Positions 34,684 through 47,577 of a stretch of DNA of 64,000 nucleotides are shown in pieces. This DNA is from Hemerocallis citrina. Taxonomy: Eukaryota > Streptophyta > Magnoliopsida > Asparagales > Asphodelaceae. A program made the position numbers and the translations under genes. The stretch's first letter is position 1, and every line of letters begins with the position of its first letter. Where the stretch lies: the NCBI GenBank assembly GCA_017893485.1, contig CM030364.1, positions 43,518,109 to 43,582,108 on the forward strand, written 5' to 3'. The notes beneath the pieces are model-generated. The model was not told the DNA's origin, ran no database searches, and saw nothing but the letters and a program-made list of their open reading frames with translations.

Positions 34684-35289
34684 AATATTTCCACATTTCT
34701 ATTATTGCCGGTATAAGACTTAGCTACACCTTAGTTCTCAATTTCAACTCACAATTACAACATCGAACTTTTCATGCTCGTAAAATCTTTTCCATGACTA
34801 ATCACAATTCACATTCCATAAGTACAGTATTCATGTATCCATATCCTTCATAACTCAATCACATTCGATATTTTAATTCCATACGCAATTTATGCGTAAA
34901 AAAAATGATAAGTTTCAACTGGTAATATTCAATAGTTCATTTATTCCACGAATCTCTTATTCTCACTTTAATCCGTATTAAAAGTCACAATTTATAAGTC
35001 CAATTAGTTACACAAATCACAATTTCAAATTATTCATTATTAATTCTTATTTTAAAACTCTTAAAAAAAACTCATTTATTTTTCCTTTATTTCAAAAGAC
35101 AATTTAATTTAAAAAGAAGTCCTTTCTTGCAAAATAGCCTCAATTTCTCAATTACAATTTATCAAAATTTTTTCTCATAAAGTCCAAATAATTTCAGTAA
35201 TTTTTTTCATATATTTCTTGAATTTTAATTTATTTTAAAAAAACCCAAAATAATATTTATTTTCCCCACAAACAACTTTTAAACAAAAA

Positions 35290-35365
35290 CCCCCATCCGG
35301 ATTCGAACCCACAACCAGCGGCCCAAAGGACAGCACCCAAGACCACTGTGCCAAGCCATCGAGAC
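35290..35365 (-). repeat. tRNA-like module in the G3 LTR
   Basis: On the reverse strand TTGGCACAGTGGTC resembles an A box and GGGTTCGAATCC is a perfect B-box form, about 45 bases apart. The same module is at about 44045-44120 in the other LTR, and a second weaker one (GGGTTCGAAACT) near 35455. No full cloverleaf; not a tRNA gene. Confidence 0.5.
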
Positions 35366-35861
35366 AATATGAGAGGGGTTATTATCCCTATGTATCGACT
35401 TTCGGTATTTCGGATTTTAACAAAAAAAAAACAAAAACAAAAAGCTCCATTCTCAGTTTCGAACCCGAGACCAGTGACTAGCCCCCGCTACTGTAACGAC
35501 TGAAACTTTTCCGACCAATTGGTCTAAGTGACCATATCGTTTTGAAAAGGATTTAATTAGGTTTGAACTAGCTCTCTGTTCATATCTATATTTCATGAAT
35601 TCTCTCAACAATTTTGTTTCTTTTTCTTCTCTTTTGAAAGCAAACTTTTCCAGATTTTAATATACATAAATCTACAGTAAACTAGTATTTTTATAAACAT
35701 TATTTGCTTTATAAAACATATATTTTAGTCCTAATTTGTGTTCCATATCCATAATTTCGTCATTGAGAACAATAGCATATTTCTTCATAATTTAGAGTTA
35801 GGTTTCCACAAATCACTACATTCTTTTGTTCTCTTTCTTATTGACATCCTACTACATTTTT

Positions 35862-36143
35862 TTTTTGACGAGTAAAAGGTAGGATTATCATACCTCACAG
35901 AAAATATATATTAATAAAAAGAGTCTAAGTACTATTACAAAAAACAATCTGATTAGAGGTTTCAAAAGATAACCGAGTCCCTAGATGGGTCTAGGTTTGA
36001 GATAGCATGAATTTGTGTCGTAGAGAGGGCAGCGGACTTCTGTCGTACTCCTCTACTAGACACAAAAACATGATCTCAGCCCCCTTCTCCATCAACAGCA
36101 GTACTCGTAAGAAGAACCTCCAAACAGACAGTAAAAAAGTAAT
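35862..36143 (-). mobile_element. Short non-LTR retrotransposon (LINE fragment or SINE)
   Basis: 282 bp present only in the left G3 LTR, flanked by 16-base direct repeats ATCCTACTACATTTTT (35846-35861 and 36144-36159). A T-run at its left end is the poly-A tail on the reverse strand. The length and variable-length duplication fit target-primed insertion. No pol III boxes seen, so a 5'-truncated LINE is likelier than a SINE. Confidence 0.75.
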
Positions 36144-37377
36144 ATCCTACTACATTTTTAGTACACAAAATCTCATCTTTCTACAAAAATAAAATATATT
36201 TTGTCAACTAATTACACATGATGCATTCAATCAACTATTTGCAAATACAAATTTTTTTACCATAACATTCATGTAGCACAACAAAAATGGAGATTTCTAA
36301 CACATTAATTAACAATTATTCATTAGCAATCAATCCATCAATTATTCTCTAAATTACCACTCTACTTTTAATTAAACAAGCTTGGTTCCAATTTTTCACT
36401 AGTTGATTCTTATAATTTCATTAAAATCATACCTAGCATGATATCTAATTCTAGAAGTATGAGAAACACCCACCTTTTTGGAGAAAAACAAAATAAAAGC
36501 TCCTAGAGTCTCTTTGAATGCAAGAGAGTAGCATTCTCATCCTAGATTGTGTTGCAAAATGCTCCCCTTCTTGTTCCTTGTGCAACCTGATGCTTCACTT
36601 ACTTGGGGATGGGGCCGGCCTCCTTGGTAGGGACACACACAATTTCACACTTAATCTTTTACTCCCTAATGTATTTCTTTCCTATACAATTTCTTCTTTT
36701 CAATTATTTCTTAGTGTTGTATACATGAAGGTAGGGGGTATTTATACTAGTTCTAGGATAGATTGGAGGGCTAGGATTTCATTAGATGGTTGAAGATGGA
36801 TGAATAGGATAGGATGGGAAGTTGTAGCAACCACCCATAAACAAGTAACCACCCATGCACACACACCCACTCTCCCATCTTCTCTTATGCATACCCGGCC
36901 TCCAGGGTGTGCAAAGTACACTACGTGCATGCACGTGCCCTTCTAGTACCCCCCTATTTGAAATTTGTACAAATTTAATTAATCAATTGTTCACCAATTG
37001 TGTCTACATGACAAGTTGTGAATTTAAAGGATTAATTAAGTTTGTGGGCTTCAAAATAGTGGGCTTATGCTTATGGGCTAAATAATAAAGTATTTAATTA
37101 CTAGAGTGAGCTCAAAATAAGAAAACAATGTTTTAGGTTTTATAAAATAGGCTTTTTAGAAAATAAAGGAAAAGAAAGAAATAATTGTTCATGTTACAAA
37201 AGGAAATTTTATAAAAATAAATATACATACGAAATTTTGCACGTGCACAACACGTGAAAATCAACATTTTTATTAAAATAAAAGTTTAGGGTATTACAAT
37301 TCTCCCTCTTTAGAATAGTTCCGTTCCCGGAACTACAATTAAAGAGTGAGAAAACAAAACACAATAAGAGAATACAA

Positions 37378-40300
37378 TCAAACAAAGAGCTCAGGATGAT
37401 CCTTCATCATCCTCTCCTCAGATTTCCAAGTAGCCTCTTCAACCAACTGGTTTCTCCAGACTACCTTGACCATCGGTATCGTCTTATTCCTCAAGACTTT
37501 CTCTCGACGATCAACAACCTCAACTGGAAGCTCAATGTAACTCAGATCCAACTGCAAACCCTCTGGCACTTCGAGTAAATGATGACTTGGATCTGGAATG
37601 TAACCTCTCAGCATAGACACATGAAAGACATTGTGTACCTGAGACAACTCTTCCGGTAACTCAAGCCGGTAAGCAGTTTTTCCGATCCTTTTCAATATCT
37701 TATACGGGCCTATGAACCTCGGGGTTAACTTTCCACTCTTGCCGAATCGGATTACGCCTTTGCTGGGCGATACCTTCAGAAAGACAAAGTCACCAACTTC
37801 AAACTCAAGGTCCCTCCTCCGGTTGTCTGCATAGCTCTTCTGCCTACTCTGAGCATCCACCAACCTCTTCTTGATCAGATCAATCTTTTCAGAGGTTTGC
37901 TGCACAATCTCAGGCCCAAACATCTGATGCTCCCCAACTTCGAACCAATAGACAGGTGTCCTGCACTTCCTGCCATACAAAGCTTCGTACGGCGCCATCC
38001 CAATGCTAGTCTAAAAACTGTTGTTGTAGGAAAACTCCACCAAAGCTAAATGCTTTTTCCAACTGTCTCTAAAGTCTAGTACACAACACCGAAGCATATC
38101 CTCAAGAATACGGTTGAGTCTCTCGGTCTGCCCATCGGTCTGTGGATGAAAAGTAGTGCTGAAATCAGTCTTGGTACCTAAAGCTGTCTGAAGACTCCTC
38201 CAGAAATGTGAAGTAAACTGCACATCTCGATCTGACACAATGGTTAACGGAACACCATGAAGCCTGACGATCTCACCAACATACATCGCAGCTAACTTGT
38301 CCATCAAAACAGTGAGTTTCATCACCAAGAAGTGAGCGGACTTGGTTAGTCGATCGACTATGAACCAAATTGCATCATTGCCTTTTGGACTCTTAGGCAA
38401 ACCCGTGATGAAATCCATACTGATGTTATCCCACTTCCATTCTGGAATAGGTAACGGTTGCAATAGACCTCCCGGTTTCTGATTTTCAGATTTGACTTGT
38501 TGACAAATCTCACACCTCGACACAAATTCAGCCACACTTCACTTCAAACCTGACCACCAAAAATACTGTTTAATGTCCTTGTACATCTTGGTACTCCCGA
38601 GATGTACTGACAAAAGAGTAGCATGTGCCTCCTGAAGAATACTTTCTTTCAAGTTCGACAAATTCAGAACACACAGCCTCTCTCCAAACCACATCACTTC
38701 ATCCCTGATCTGAAATCCGGGCAACGTGCCAGCACCAACCTGCTCCTTTATTTTCTGAATCTCTGCATCTTCATTCTGACTTGCAATAATCCTTTCATTC
38801 AGCGTCGGTTGAAGCTTCAACTGAGCTAAAGATGATCCCAAGCCTTGCAGAACTACTTCAATACCAGCCCGATCCAACTCCTCAGCCAGATGCCCCTGAG
38901 TCGTAATCAAACTCGCCAGACTGCTCTTGCAGCTAAGTGCATCAACAACGACGTTAGCCTTCCCAGGATGATACTTAATCTCTGGATGAATGTCCTCAAG
39001 TACCTCCAACCATATCCTTTGCCTCAGGTTCAGATCCTTCTGCTGATAGATGTATTTCAAGATTTTATGATCTGTGTACATGTTCAGCTTCTCACCATAC
39101 ACATAATGCCTCCATTGCTTGAAGGCGAAGATAATTGCAGCCAACTCCAGATCATGAGTCAGATAATTCTTCTCATGCAGTCTTAGTTGTCTAGACCCAT
39201 AAGCGATTACTTTCCCTTCTTGCATTAAGACACAACCAAGTCCACGATGTGAAGCATCGCTGTAAACATCATACTCAACACCTGCTCTAGGAAAAGCCAA
39301 AATGGGTACAGTAGTTAGCCTCTCTTTCAACTCTTGAAAGCTTGCCTCGCACTGTTCGGTCCACTTGAAGTTCACATTCTTCTTGGTCAGACCAGTGAGC
39401 GGCACGGCTATCTGAGCATAGCCCTGGATAAATCTCTTGTAGTATCCCGTTAATCCAAGGAAACTTTTGATTTCCTTCACTGTAGTAGGCCTTGTCCAAT
39501 CTCTCACTGCCTCTATCTTCTGAGGATCAATTGCCACTCCCTCCTTAGAAAGGATGTGACCTAGGAATGCCACTTCATATTTTCAGAAATCGCACTTGGA
39601 TAACTTGGCATACAACTCATGCTCCTGAAGCTTCCTCAAAACTGCTGCCAGATGCTCTGTGTGCTCCTCCTCTGACTTGGAGTACACAAGAATATCGTCG
39701 ATAAACACCACGACGAAAGAATCAATGAACGGCCTCAGAACTCTGTTCATCATGTCCATGAAGATTGCAGGCACATTCGTCACCCCAAACGGCATAACTA
39801 AGAATTCGTAATGCCCGTGTCGAGTTCAAAATGCAGTCTTATGCACATCTTCAGTTTTCACTCGAACTTGATGATATCCTGATCGAATATCTATTTTGGA
39901 GAAAACAGCTGCTCCTTGTAGACGATCGAACAAGTCATTAATTTGTGGAATCGGATATTTATTCTGAATAGTGACCTTATTCAGCTCTCTGTAATCGATG
40001 CACATTCTCATCGAACCATCCTTCTTCTTTACCAAAAGCACCAGCGTTCCCCAAGGTGACGCACTCGGTTGAATAAAGCCTTTCTCCAACAGTTTCTTAA
40101 TCTGCCGTTTGATCTCATCCTGCTCCACAGGCGCCATCCTGTACGGTGCCTTGGAAATAGGTGCACTCCCTGGCTGAATGGTGATGCTGAACTCCATATC
40201 ATGAAGCGGGGGTAACCCAGGAAAATCTTCTAAGAACACAATCGGATAATCCCGAACCACAGGAATCTGCTGCACCTCTACAGGAACATCCCTATTGCAG

Positions 40301-40680
40301 ATAGCTGCCACCAGACCAGAACATCTCTTCTTCCCTTGGAAAGTGACTTCAGGTCCACCTGGAGCCTTCACTGTTACTGTCTTGGTCTTGCACTCGATAT
40401 TTGCACTGTACACCGACATCCAATCAATGCCAATGATAACATCGACTCCCAAAATATTTAGCTCGATCAGATCAATCCCGAAAATTTTATTCCCAATCAC
40501 GATCTTGCAGTCAGCATAGTACCGATCAGTGGTTAGAGTCTCCCTTGACGGAGTAGCTACTGCTAAAACCTTGCTTGGAAATATCTTCAGTTCGACTCCC
40601 AGAACTTTTGCAAATTTAGGTGATACAAAAGTGTGAGAGGACCCAGTATCGAACAAAACAACAGCTTTCTTTCCATTCAA
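37378..40680 (-). pseudogene. G3 Pol: protease, RT, RNase H, integrase, chromodomain
   Basis: Reverse strand, in order: retropepsin [13 protein letters not shown] near 40640; RT with [22 protein letters not shown] and catalytic [10 protein letters not shown] near 39690; RNase H with YDVYSDASHRGLGCVLMQ; integrase zinc pair CEICQQVK, core [22 protein letters not shown] and [13 protein letters not shown] (38011-38535); then GDFVFLKVSP and the chromodomain-like VKVVWRNQLVEEATWKSEERMMKDHPELF ending at 37378. Stops replace single residues at 39826 (TGA in KTAF-RTRYG), 39583 (TGA), 38536 and 38011 (TAG/TAA in QTSIGMAPYE). Each is one substitution from sense and two are CpG- or C-to-T-type changes, consistent with methylation decay. 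Confidence 0.88.
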
Positions 40681-40761
40681 ATAAAGTTCTCATGTTACAT
40701 AACACACACTCGTTACATAACATTGTACTAATTAACAGGAAAAGAGATAACAGAAAACACT

Positions 40762-41782
40762 CTAAACATCCTCCCTCATACCAGTGATGACGTGATCCAC
40801 CTCGTCAGCGTCAGCTTCAGTCAAGGCAAATACTCGCCCCTGCTGGTACGGCTTCTTCCCGGTCTGCTGAGTTGGCCCATTATGGACGACATCCTGCAGT
40901 TTGGGGCAATGAGACTTGTAGTGGCCTGTCTCCCCACAATTGAAACAAGTCACTAGAGGTCTCACCCAAGTATTCCTGGGTCTTCCTGCCATTTGAACAG
41001 CGTTCACACCCGTAGGCTTGAACCTTTGAGCAGGTGGCTGTCCACTGACATTGCCAGCAAATGCGAGCCTCTTCCTCGTATTCCAGTTGTTCCTCCGATT
41101 CTGAACAGCTTGGAACTACTCCATGTCCGCCTGCTGTTCATTTGACCAGCTTGTCAAACCTCCTGATACCGAGGGGTATCATCCTGGATCTCAGACTTGG
41201 GCTCAAACCATGCTCGAACTTTCGAGCCTTCTTCGCCTTGTCCATCACCAGTTTGGGTGCATATCTTGAGAGCTGAGTGAATCTTGTCTCATACTCCCTG
41301 ACTGACATGCCGCCCTGCTGCAGCGCCAGAAACTCCATGGCCTTCTTCTCCTGGACGTCCGATGGAAAATAATGACTGCGGAATTCCTCCAAGAATTTCT
41401 CCCAGCCAAGAACCATGTCTCCCATTGTTCGCTTCATCAACTGCCACCATACAGCCGCATCCTTCTCGAATTGCAGTGTCGCCAACTTCACCTTGCTGCC
41501 CTCCGGAGTCTCCAAGATTTCGAAGATAGTCACTACCTGTCGGATCCAATTGTCAGCCGTGTCAGGGTCTGACTTTCCCTCAAACACCGGTGGTTTCATT
41601 CGCTTGAATGATTCCACGAGTTTGATTGCTTCGGGTACTGGATTCACAGGCACTCTTCCCTGATTCTGATTCATGGCGACGGCATTGAGTGTCTGATAGA
41701 CCCTCGCTAGCATTGTTTCCAAGTCCAGACCTTCACCATTTCGATATCCTCTTCTAGCCATATTCTGATGCAAAAGATCCAC
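40762..41782 (-). pseudogene. G3 Gag
   Basis: Gag from MDLLHQNMARRGYRN or MARRGYRN at 41782/41761: the Retrotrans_gag domain includes FEGKSDPDTADNWIRQV and FLEEFRSHYFPSDVQEKKAMEFLALQQGGMSVREYETRF. A stop and frameshift at about 41138 separate it from the CCHC knuckle CFNCGETGHYKSHC (about 40900-40945). Confidence 0.85.
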
Positions 41783-41912
41783 TAAATTCGAAGTATAAAC
41801 ATGAACTTTTAAGTCAACTTTTCATTTTATTGAATTTCAAACTTTATACATTCGAATTTAAAATATTTTTGACATCAAAATGAAAGCAGTAGAAGATACA
41901 ACAGTCTAACTC

Positions 41913-42341
41913 CTATGCACGAAGCTCTCCCCGTAGTTCCTCCACTTTCTCCTTCAGTACATCGGTCATGTTTTTCCTCTTCTCGAGTTCCCAAACACGA
42001 TGACTGAGAACTGCAATATCATCCTTGTGCTTCGCCAACTGAGTCTCCAGTAGTCCGACTCTCTCTCGTAGAGTCTCTACCTGCCTCTGAAGAGACACAA
42101 TGAGATTACTCGGAACTGGTTTTTCCTCGTCAGAAGAATCATCAGATGAATCCGAAAGTGGAGTAATCTCTCGGGACTCAGGCCATTCCTCTTCCACTTC
42201 TTCAGGATCTTCCTCGTTAGAATCAGCTTGCCCGGGGTAGTAATCTTCCTCAACAATGTGCCAGCTGTCATCTCCAGCTGGATCGAAGTGGTCTGCCATT
42301 TTAAAGAAAGAGGAGAAGAAGCATAAACCATAGAGCAACAC
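41913..42341 (-). CDS. Extra acidic, coiled-coil ORF upstream of G3 gag
   Basis: Intact 142-residue ORF (or 128 residues from the second Met, MADHFDPAGDDSW) between the primer-binding site and gag, on the sense strand of the element. An acidic stretch (about residues 35-75; EEDPEEVEEEWPESRE, DSSDDSSDEE) is followed by a heptad-like helix (about 80-140; LQRQVETLRERVGLLETQL, VWELEKRKNMTDVLKEKVEELRGEL) that should form a coiled coil. I recognise no catalytic domain. While every pol and gag segment around it is broken, this ORF is open. A role in Gag assembly or chromatin contact is a guess. Confidence 0.6.
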   Translation of the reverse strand: MLLYGLCFFSSFFKMADHFDPAGDDSWHIVEEDYYPGQADSNEEDPEEVEEEWPESREITPLSDSSDDSSDEEKPVPSNLIVSLQRQVETLRERVGLLETQLAKHKDDIAVLSHRVWELEKRKNMTDVLKEKVEELRGELRA

Positions 42342-42456
42342 AAATGTAAGTGACTTACATTTAAATCTCTAGACTCAACACACACTCTAATGTCCACTTC
42401 TAGGGTGTCGTTCCTTATAAATTTGTACTACTTGGAAGCGTGCTCTAATACCACTC

Positions 42457-45400
42457 TGTAACACCCCGAATTTCAAAATACAACTGAATTCGAAGTTCCA
42501 CATGATCTTTATACTTCTTTCGTACAATTTTACAAGGAAATAAAACTTTACTTTACATCAGAGGTACATTTACATTAACATTTGTACAGCGGAAGCAATT
42601 TTACAGTAAATTACATGAAACAATATTTATATCAATCTTTGAGCAGCCTGTATACTTCAATTTGTCAAGCATCCTTACCCTGCATGTAAAACTATGGACG
42701 CGTTAGTTCATTTAACTGACGAAATATTATACACGGTCATCCTCTCTATGCCGGAAACAGTATAACGATTCTTAATACTTAGCAAACCACAAACTTGTTC
42801 ACAAACAAAGCTAAAAGGACTATCCTATTGATGTCGTGTTGTGAATGTGCACTTAGTCCTTAATGCAAATATTTTCATTATATGACACTAATGCGCACTT
42901 GTTCAGAGTCTATGCATCCCATACTATATAGGTCCGAGGGCAAGCCCTTAACCGTTCTTCATCCTGTAGGGTTCAACCCCTCGTCATGACTTAATCTACT
43001 ACTGTAACTACGGTAAGTATCCTGGATGTTTTATGACTTACGAACTCATGTCTAGGCACCCTGGAGGGAATTCCAACGCACTGACACATGACTCATCATG
43101 CAGGCATCCTGTGGTAATTCAGCTCCTACCATAGATATGACACTACCAGCAGTCGTCAAACACCCCACGAGCATCGCCACCGGAACAGTACTCTGGAGCA
43201 GTATCCACGTCCTACTCATGACGCATCATGGGACATCCTGTGAATACTCTCACGCCGCCAATCCAATGGCCCTCATACTCAATGTTTTTCTCTTACTTTC
43301 ATCAAATCTTCATTATGTATCTAATCCTTAGTTTAATTGAATCATGAATAAAATCAATCCCTTAGAGTTTAGCACTCCCACTATACCAGTCTTATTCATT
43401 TATTTCACATGATCCAAATCTTAGTCTTTTCATTTCAAATATCATTTCTACATTTCTATTATTGCCGGTATAAGGCTTAGCTACATCCTAGTTCTCAATT
43501 TCAACTCACAATTACAACATCGAGCTTTTCATGCTCATAAAGTCTTTTCCATGACTAATCACAATTCACATTTCATAAGCATAGTATTCATGTATCCATA
43601 TCCTTCATTAATCAATCACATTCGATATTTCAATTCCATACACAATTTATGCGTAAAAAAATGATAAGTTTCAACTGGTAGTATTCAATAGTTCATTTAT
43701 TCCACGAATCTCTTATTCTCATTTCAATCCGTATAAAAAATCACAATTTATAAGTCCAATTAGTTACACAAATCACAATTTCAAATTATTCATTACTAAT
43801 TCTTACTTTAAAACCCTTAAAAAAAACTCATTTATTTTTCCTTTATTTCAAAAGACAATTTAATTTAAAAAGAAGTCCTTTCTTGCAAAATAGCCTCAAT
43901 TTCTCAATTACACATTATCAAAAGTTATACAAATTTTTCTCATAAAGTCCAAATAATTTCCGTAATTTTTTTCATATTTTTCTTGAATTTTAAATTTTTT
44001 TAAAAAAACCAAAATAATATTTATTTTCCCAAAAAACAACTTTTAAACAAAAACCCCCATCCGGATTCGAACCCACAACCAGCGGCCCAAAGGACAGCTC
44101 CCAAGACCACTGCGCCAAGCTACCGAGACGATATGAGAGGGGTTATTATCCCTATGTATCGACTTTCGGTATTTCGGATTTTAACAAAAAGCAAAAACGA
44201 AAGCTCCATTCTCAGTATCGAACCCGAGACCAGTGACTAGCCCCGCTACTGTAGCGACTAAAACTTTTCCGACCAATTGGTCTAAGTGACCATATCGTTT
44301 TGAAAAGGATTTAATTAGGTTTGAACTAGCTCTCTGTTCATATCTATATTTCATGAATTCTCACAACAATTTTGTTTCTTTTTCTTCTCTTTTGAAAGCA
44401 AACTTTTTCAGATTTTAATATACATAAATCTACAGTAAACTAGTATTTTTATAAACATTATTTGCTTTATAAAACATGTATTTTAGTCCTAATTTGTGTT
44501 CCATGTCCATAATTTTGACATTGAGAACAATAACACATTTCTCCATAATTTAGAGTTAGGTTTCCACAAATCACTACATTCTTTTGTTCTCTTTCTTATT
44601 GACATCCTACAACATTTTTAGAACACAAAATCTCATCTTTCTACAAAAATAAAATCTATTTTTGTCAACTAATTACACATGATGCATTCAATCAACTATT
44701 TGCAAATACAAATTTTTTTACCATAACATTCATGGAGCACAATAAAAATTGAGATTTCTAACACATTAATTAACAATTATTCATTAGCAATCAATCCATC
44801 AATTATTCTCTAAATTACCACTCTACTTTTAATTAAACAAGCATGGTTCCAATTTCTCACTAGTTGATTCATATAATTTTATTAAAATCATACCTAGAAT
44901 GATATCTAATTCTAGAAGTATGAGAAACACCCACCTCTTTAGAGAAAAACGAAATAAAAGCTCCTAGAGTCTCCTAGAATGCAAGAGAGTAGCCTTCTCC
45001 TCCTAGATTGTGTTGCAAAATGCTCCCCTTCTTGTTCCTTGTGCAACCCGATGCTTCACTTGCTTGGGGATGGGGCCGGCCTCCTTGGTTGGGACACACA
45101 CAATTTCACACTCAATATTTTACTCCCTAATGTATTTCTCTCCTATAGAATTTCTTCCTTTCAATTATTTCTTAGTGTTGTATACATGAAGGTAGGGGGT
45201 ATTTATACTAGTTCTAGGATAGATTGGAGGGCTAGGATTTCATTAGATGGTTGGAGATGGATGGCTAGGATAGGATGGGAAGTTGTAGCAACCACCCATA
45301 AATAAGTAACCACCCATGCACACACACCCACTCTCCCATCTTCTCTTATGCATACCCGGCCTCTAGGGTGTGCAAAGTACACTACGTGCATGCACGTGCC

Positions 45401-45760
45401 CTTCTAGTACCCCCTATTTGAAATTTGTACAAATTTAATTAATCAATTGTTCACCAATTGTATCTACATGACAAGTTGTGACAATTTAAAGGATTAATTA
45501 AGTTTGTGGGCTTCAAAATAGTGGGCTTATGCTTATGGGCTAAATAATAAAGTATTTAATTACTAGAGTGGGCTCAAAATAAGAAAACAATGTTTTAGGA
45601 TTTATAAAATAGACTTTTTAGAAAATAAAGGAAAAGAAAGAAATAATTGTTCATATTACAAAAGGAAATTTTATAAAAATAAATATACATACGAAATTTT
45701 GCACGTACACAACACGTGAAAATCAACATTTTTATTAAAATGAAAGTTTATGGTATTACA
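42457..45760 (-). repeat. G3 5' LTR (right)
   Basis: 3,304 bp; reverse-strand start TGTAATACCATAAAC, end GGGGTGTTACA next to the primer-binding site. TATA (AGTATAAATACCCC, reverse) near 45205. No gene within it; short ORFs here are mirrored in the other LTR and are not supported. Confidence 0.9.
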
Positions 45761-46938
<1,178 letters not shown>

Positions 46939-47217
46939 ATTTTTAAACCCATTAAAACCCACCGAACCCATTATATTAATCCCCAATACCCATCTGTTTT
47001 AAACCTACTTAACTACCCAACCCGGTTCATACCCAAACCCGTATGCCGACCCGAAACTCACCGCCACCTATTCACCCCTACTCCCTATATATTACCCAAT
47101 ACTGCCGTTTCATCTTCTTCATAAAACTCAGCCGCCACCCTCCTGTTTCATCCATCCTCCCATCTTCTACCCATCCCCAGAGCCTCATCCTCTCCCCTCA
47201 CGTCCGCCTGCACACTC
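46939..47217 (+). repeat. Unit B, left piece
   Basis: ACCC-rich start, TATA (CCCTATATATTACCC, about 47088), and a leader with CAGCCGCC. Continues at 52154 after the C2 insertion (duplication CACTC at 47213-47217 and 52154-52158). Confidence 0.55.
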
Positions 47218-47568
47218 TGTAGAGTAACAACAAAGAAAAAAAAGAAAAAAAACTTCTGGAAGAGAAGAGGACAGAGGAAGTGGGGAGAATTTTTTTGATT
47301 ATTTCCTTTTTTATTTTACTTCATCAAACAAAGTACAGTGAGGGATTATTTATAAGGTTGCAAAACTACCTAACTGATTCCTAGACTTTCTCCTTCTTAT
47401 TTGCCAGACCAGTTCAAAAACAAACTAGTTCAAAACGTTAACAACCTGATTAATGACCAATTCAAAAACTAACTAATTAATTACCAATTCAAAACAGACT
47501 AGTTAATGACCAATTCAAAACTGACTGGTTAATGACCAATTCAAAGCAACTTCGGATTAAGTCCAACA
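47218..47568 (-). repeat. C2 3' LTR (left)
   Basis: Forward-strand ends TGTAGAGTAAC and AAGTCCAACA; 351 bp. Confidence 0.95.
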
Positions 47569-47577
47569 ATCTCCCCC

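Larger units (their letters stand above)
34684..37298 (-). repeat. G3 3' LTR, left end truncated
   Basis: Matches 43447-45760 almost throughout; the portion equal to 42457-43446 is missing. On the reverse strand it starts TGTAATACCC at 37298 after a purine run (AAAGAGGGAGAA). It contains two tRNA-like modules (about 35290-35365 and 35450-35530) and a 282-bp insertion. Confidence 0.88.
34684..45760 (-). mobile_element. G3: Tekay-type Gypsy chromovirus, reverse strand, defective
   Basis: Reverse-strand element with LTRs of up to 3.3 kb, an initiator-Met-type primer-binding site (TGGTATTAGAGC, about 42441-42452), an extra small ORF, gag, protease, RT, RNase H, integrase and a C-terminal chromodomain-like segment. 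LTR ends TGTAATACCC and GGGGTGTTACA. The left LTR is truncated and joins the HPPD fragment. Several stops and frameshifts make it inactive. The left LTR carries a non-LTR insertion absent from the right. Confidence 0.9.

Noticed and set aside
34347..34723. Forward-strand frames rich in Gly, Glu and Arg
   Set aside because: Antisense shadow of HPPD exon 1, whose reverse-strand frame matches the enzyme.
35290..35365. Genuine tRNA gene on the reverse strand
   Set aside because: A and B boxes are recognisable but acceptor and anticodon stems do not pair; it is part of the LTR.
36518..36793. Frame MQESSILILDCVAKC shared with 44979-45305
   Set aside because: LTR sequence; stops differ between the two copies and it lies around the TATA on the opposite strand.
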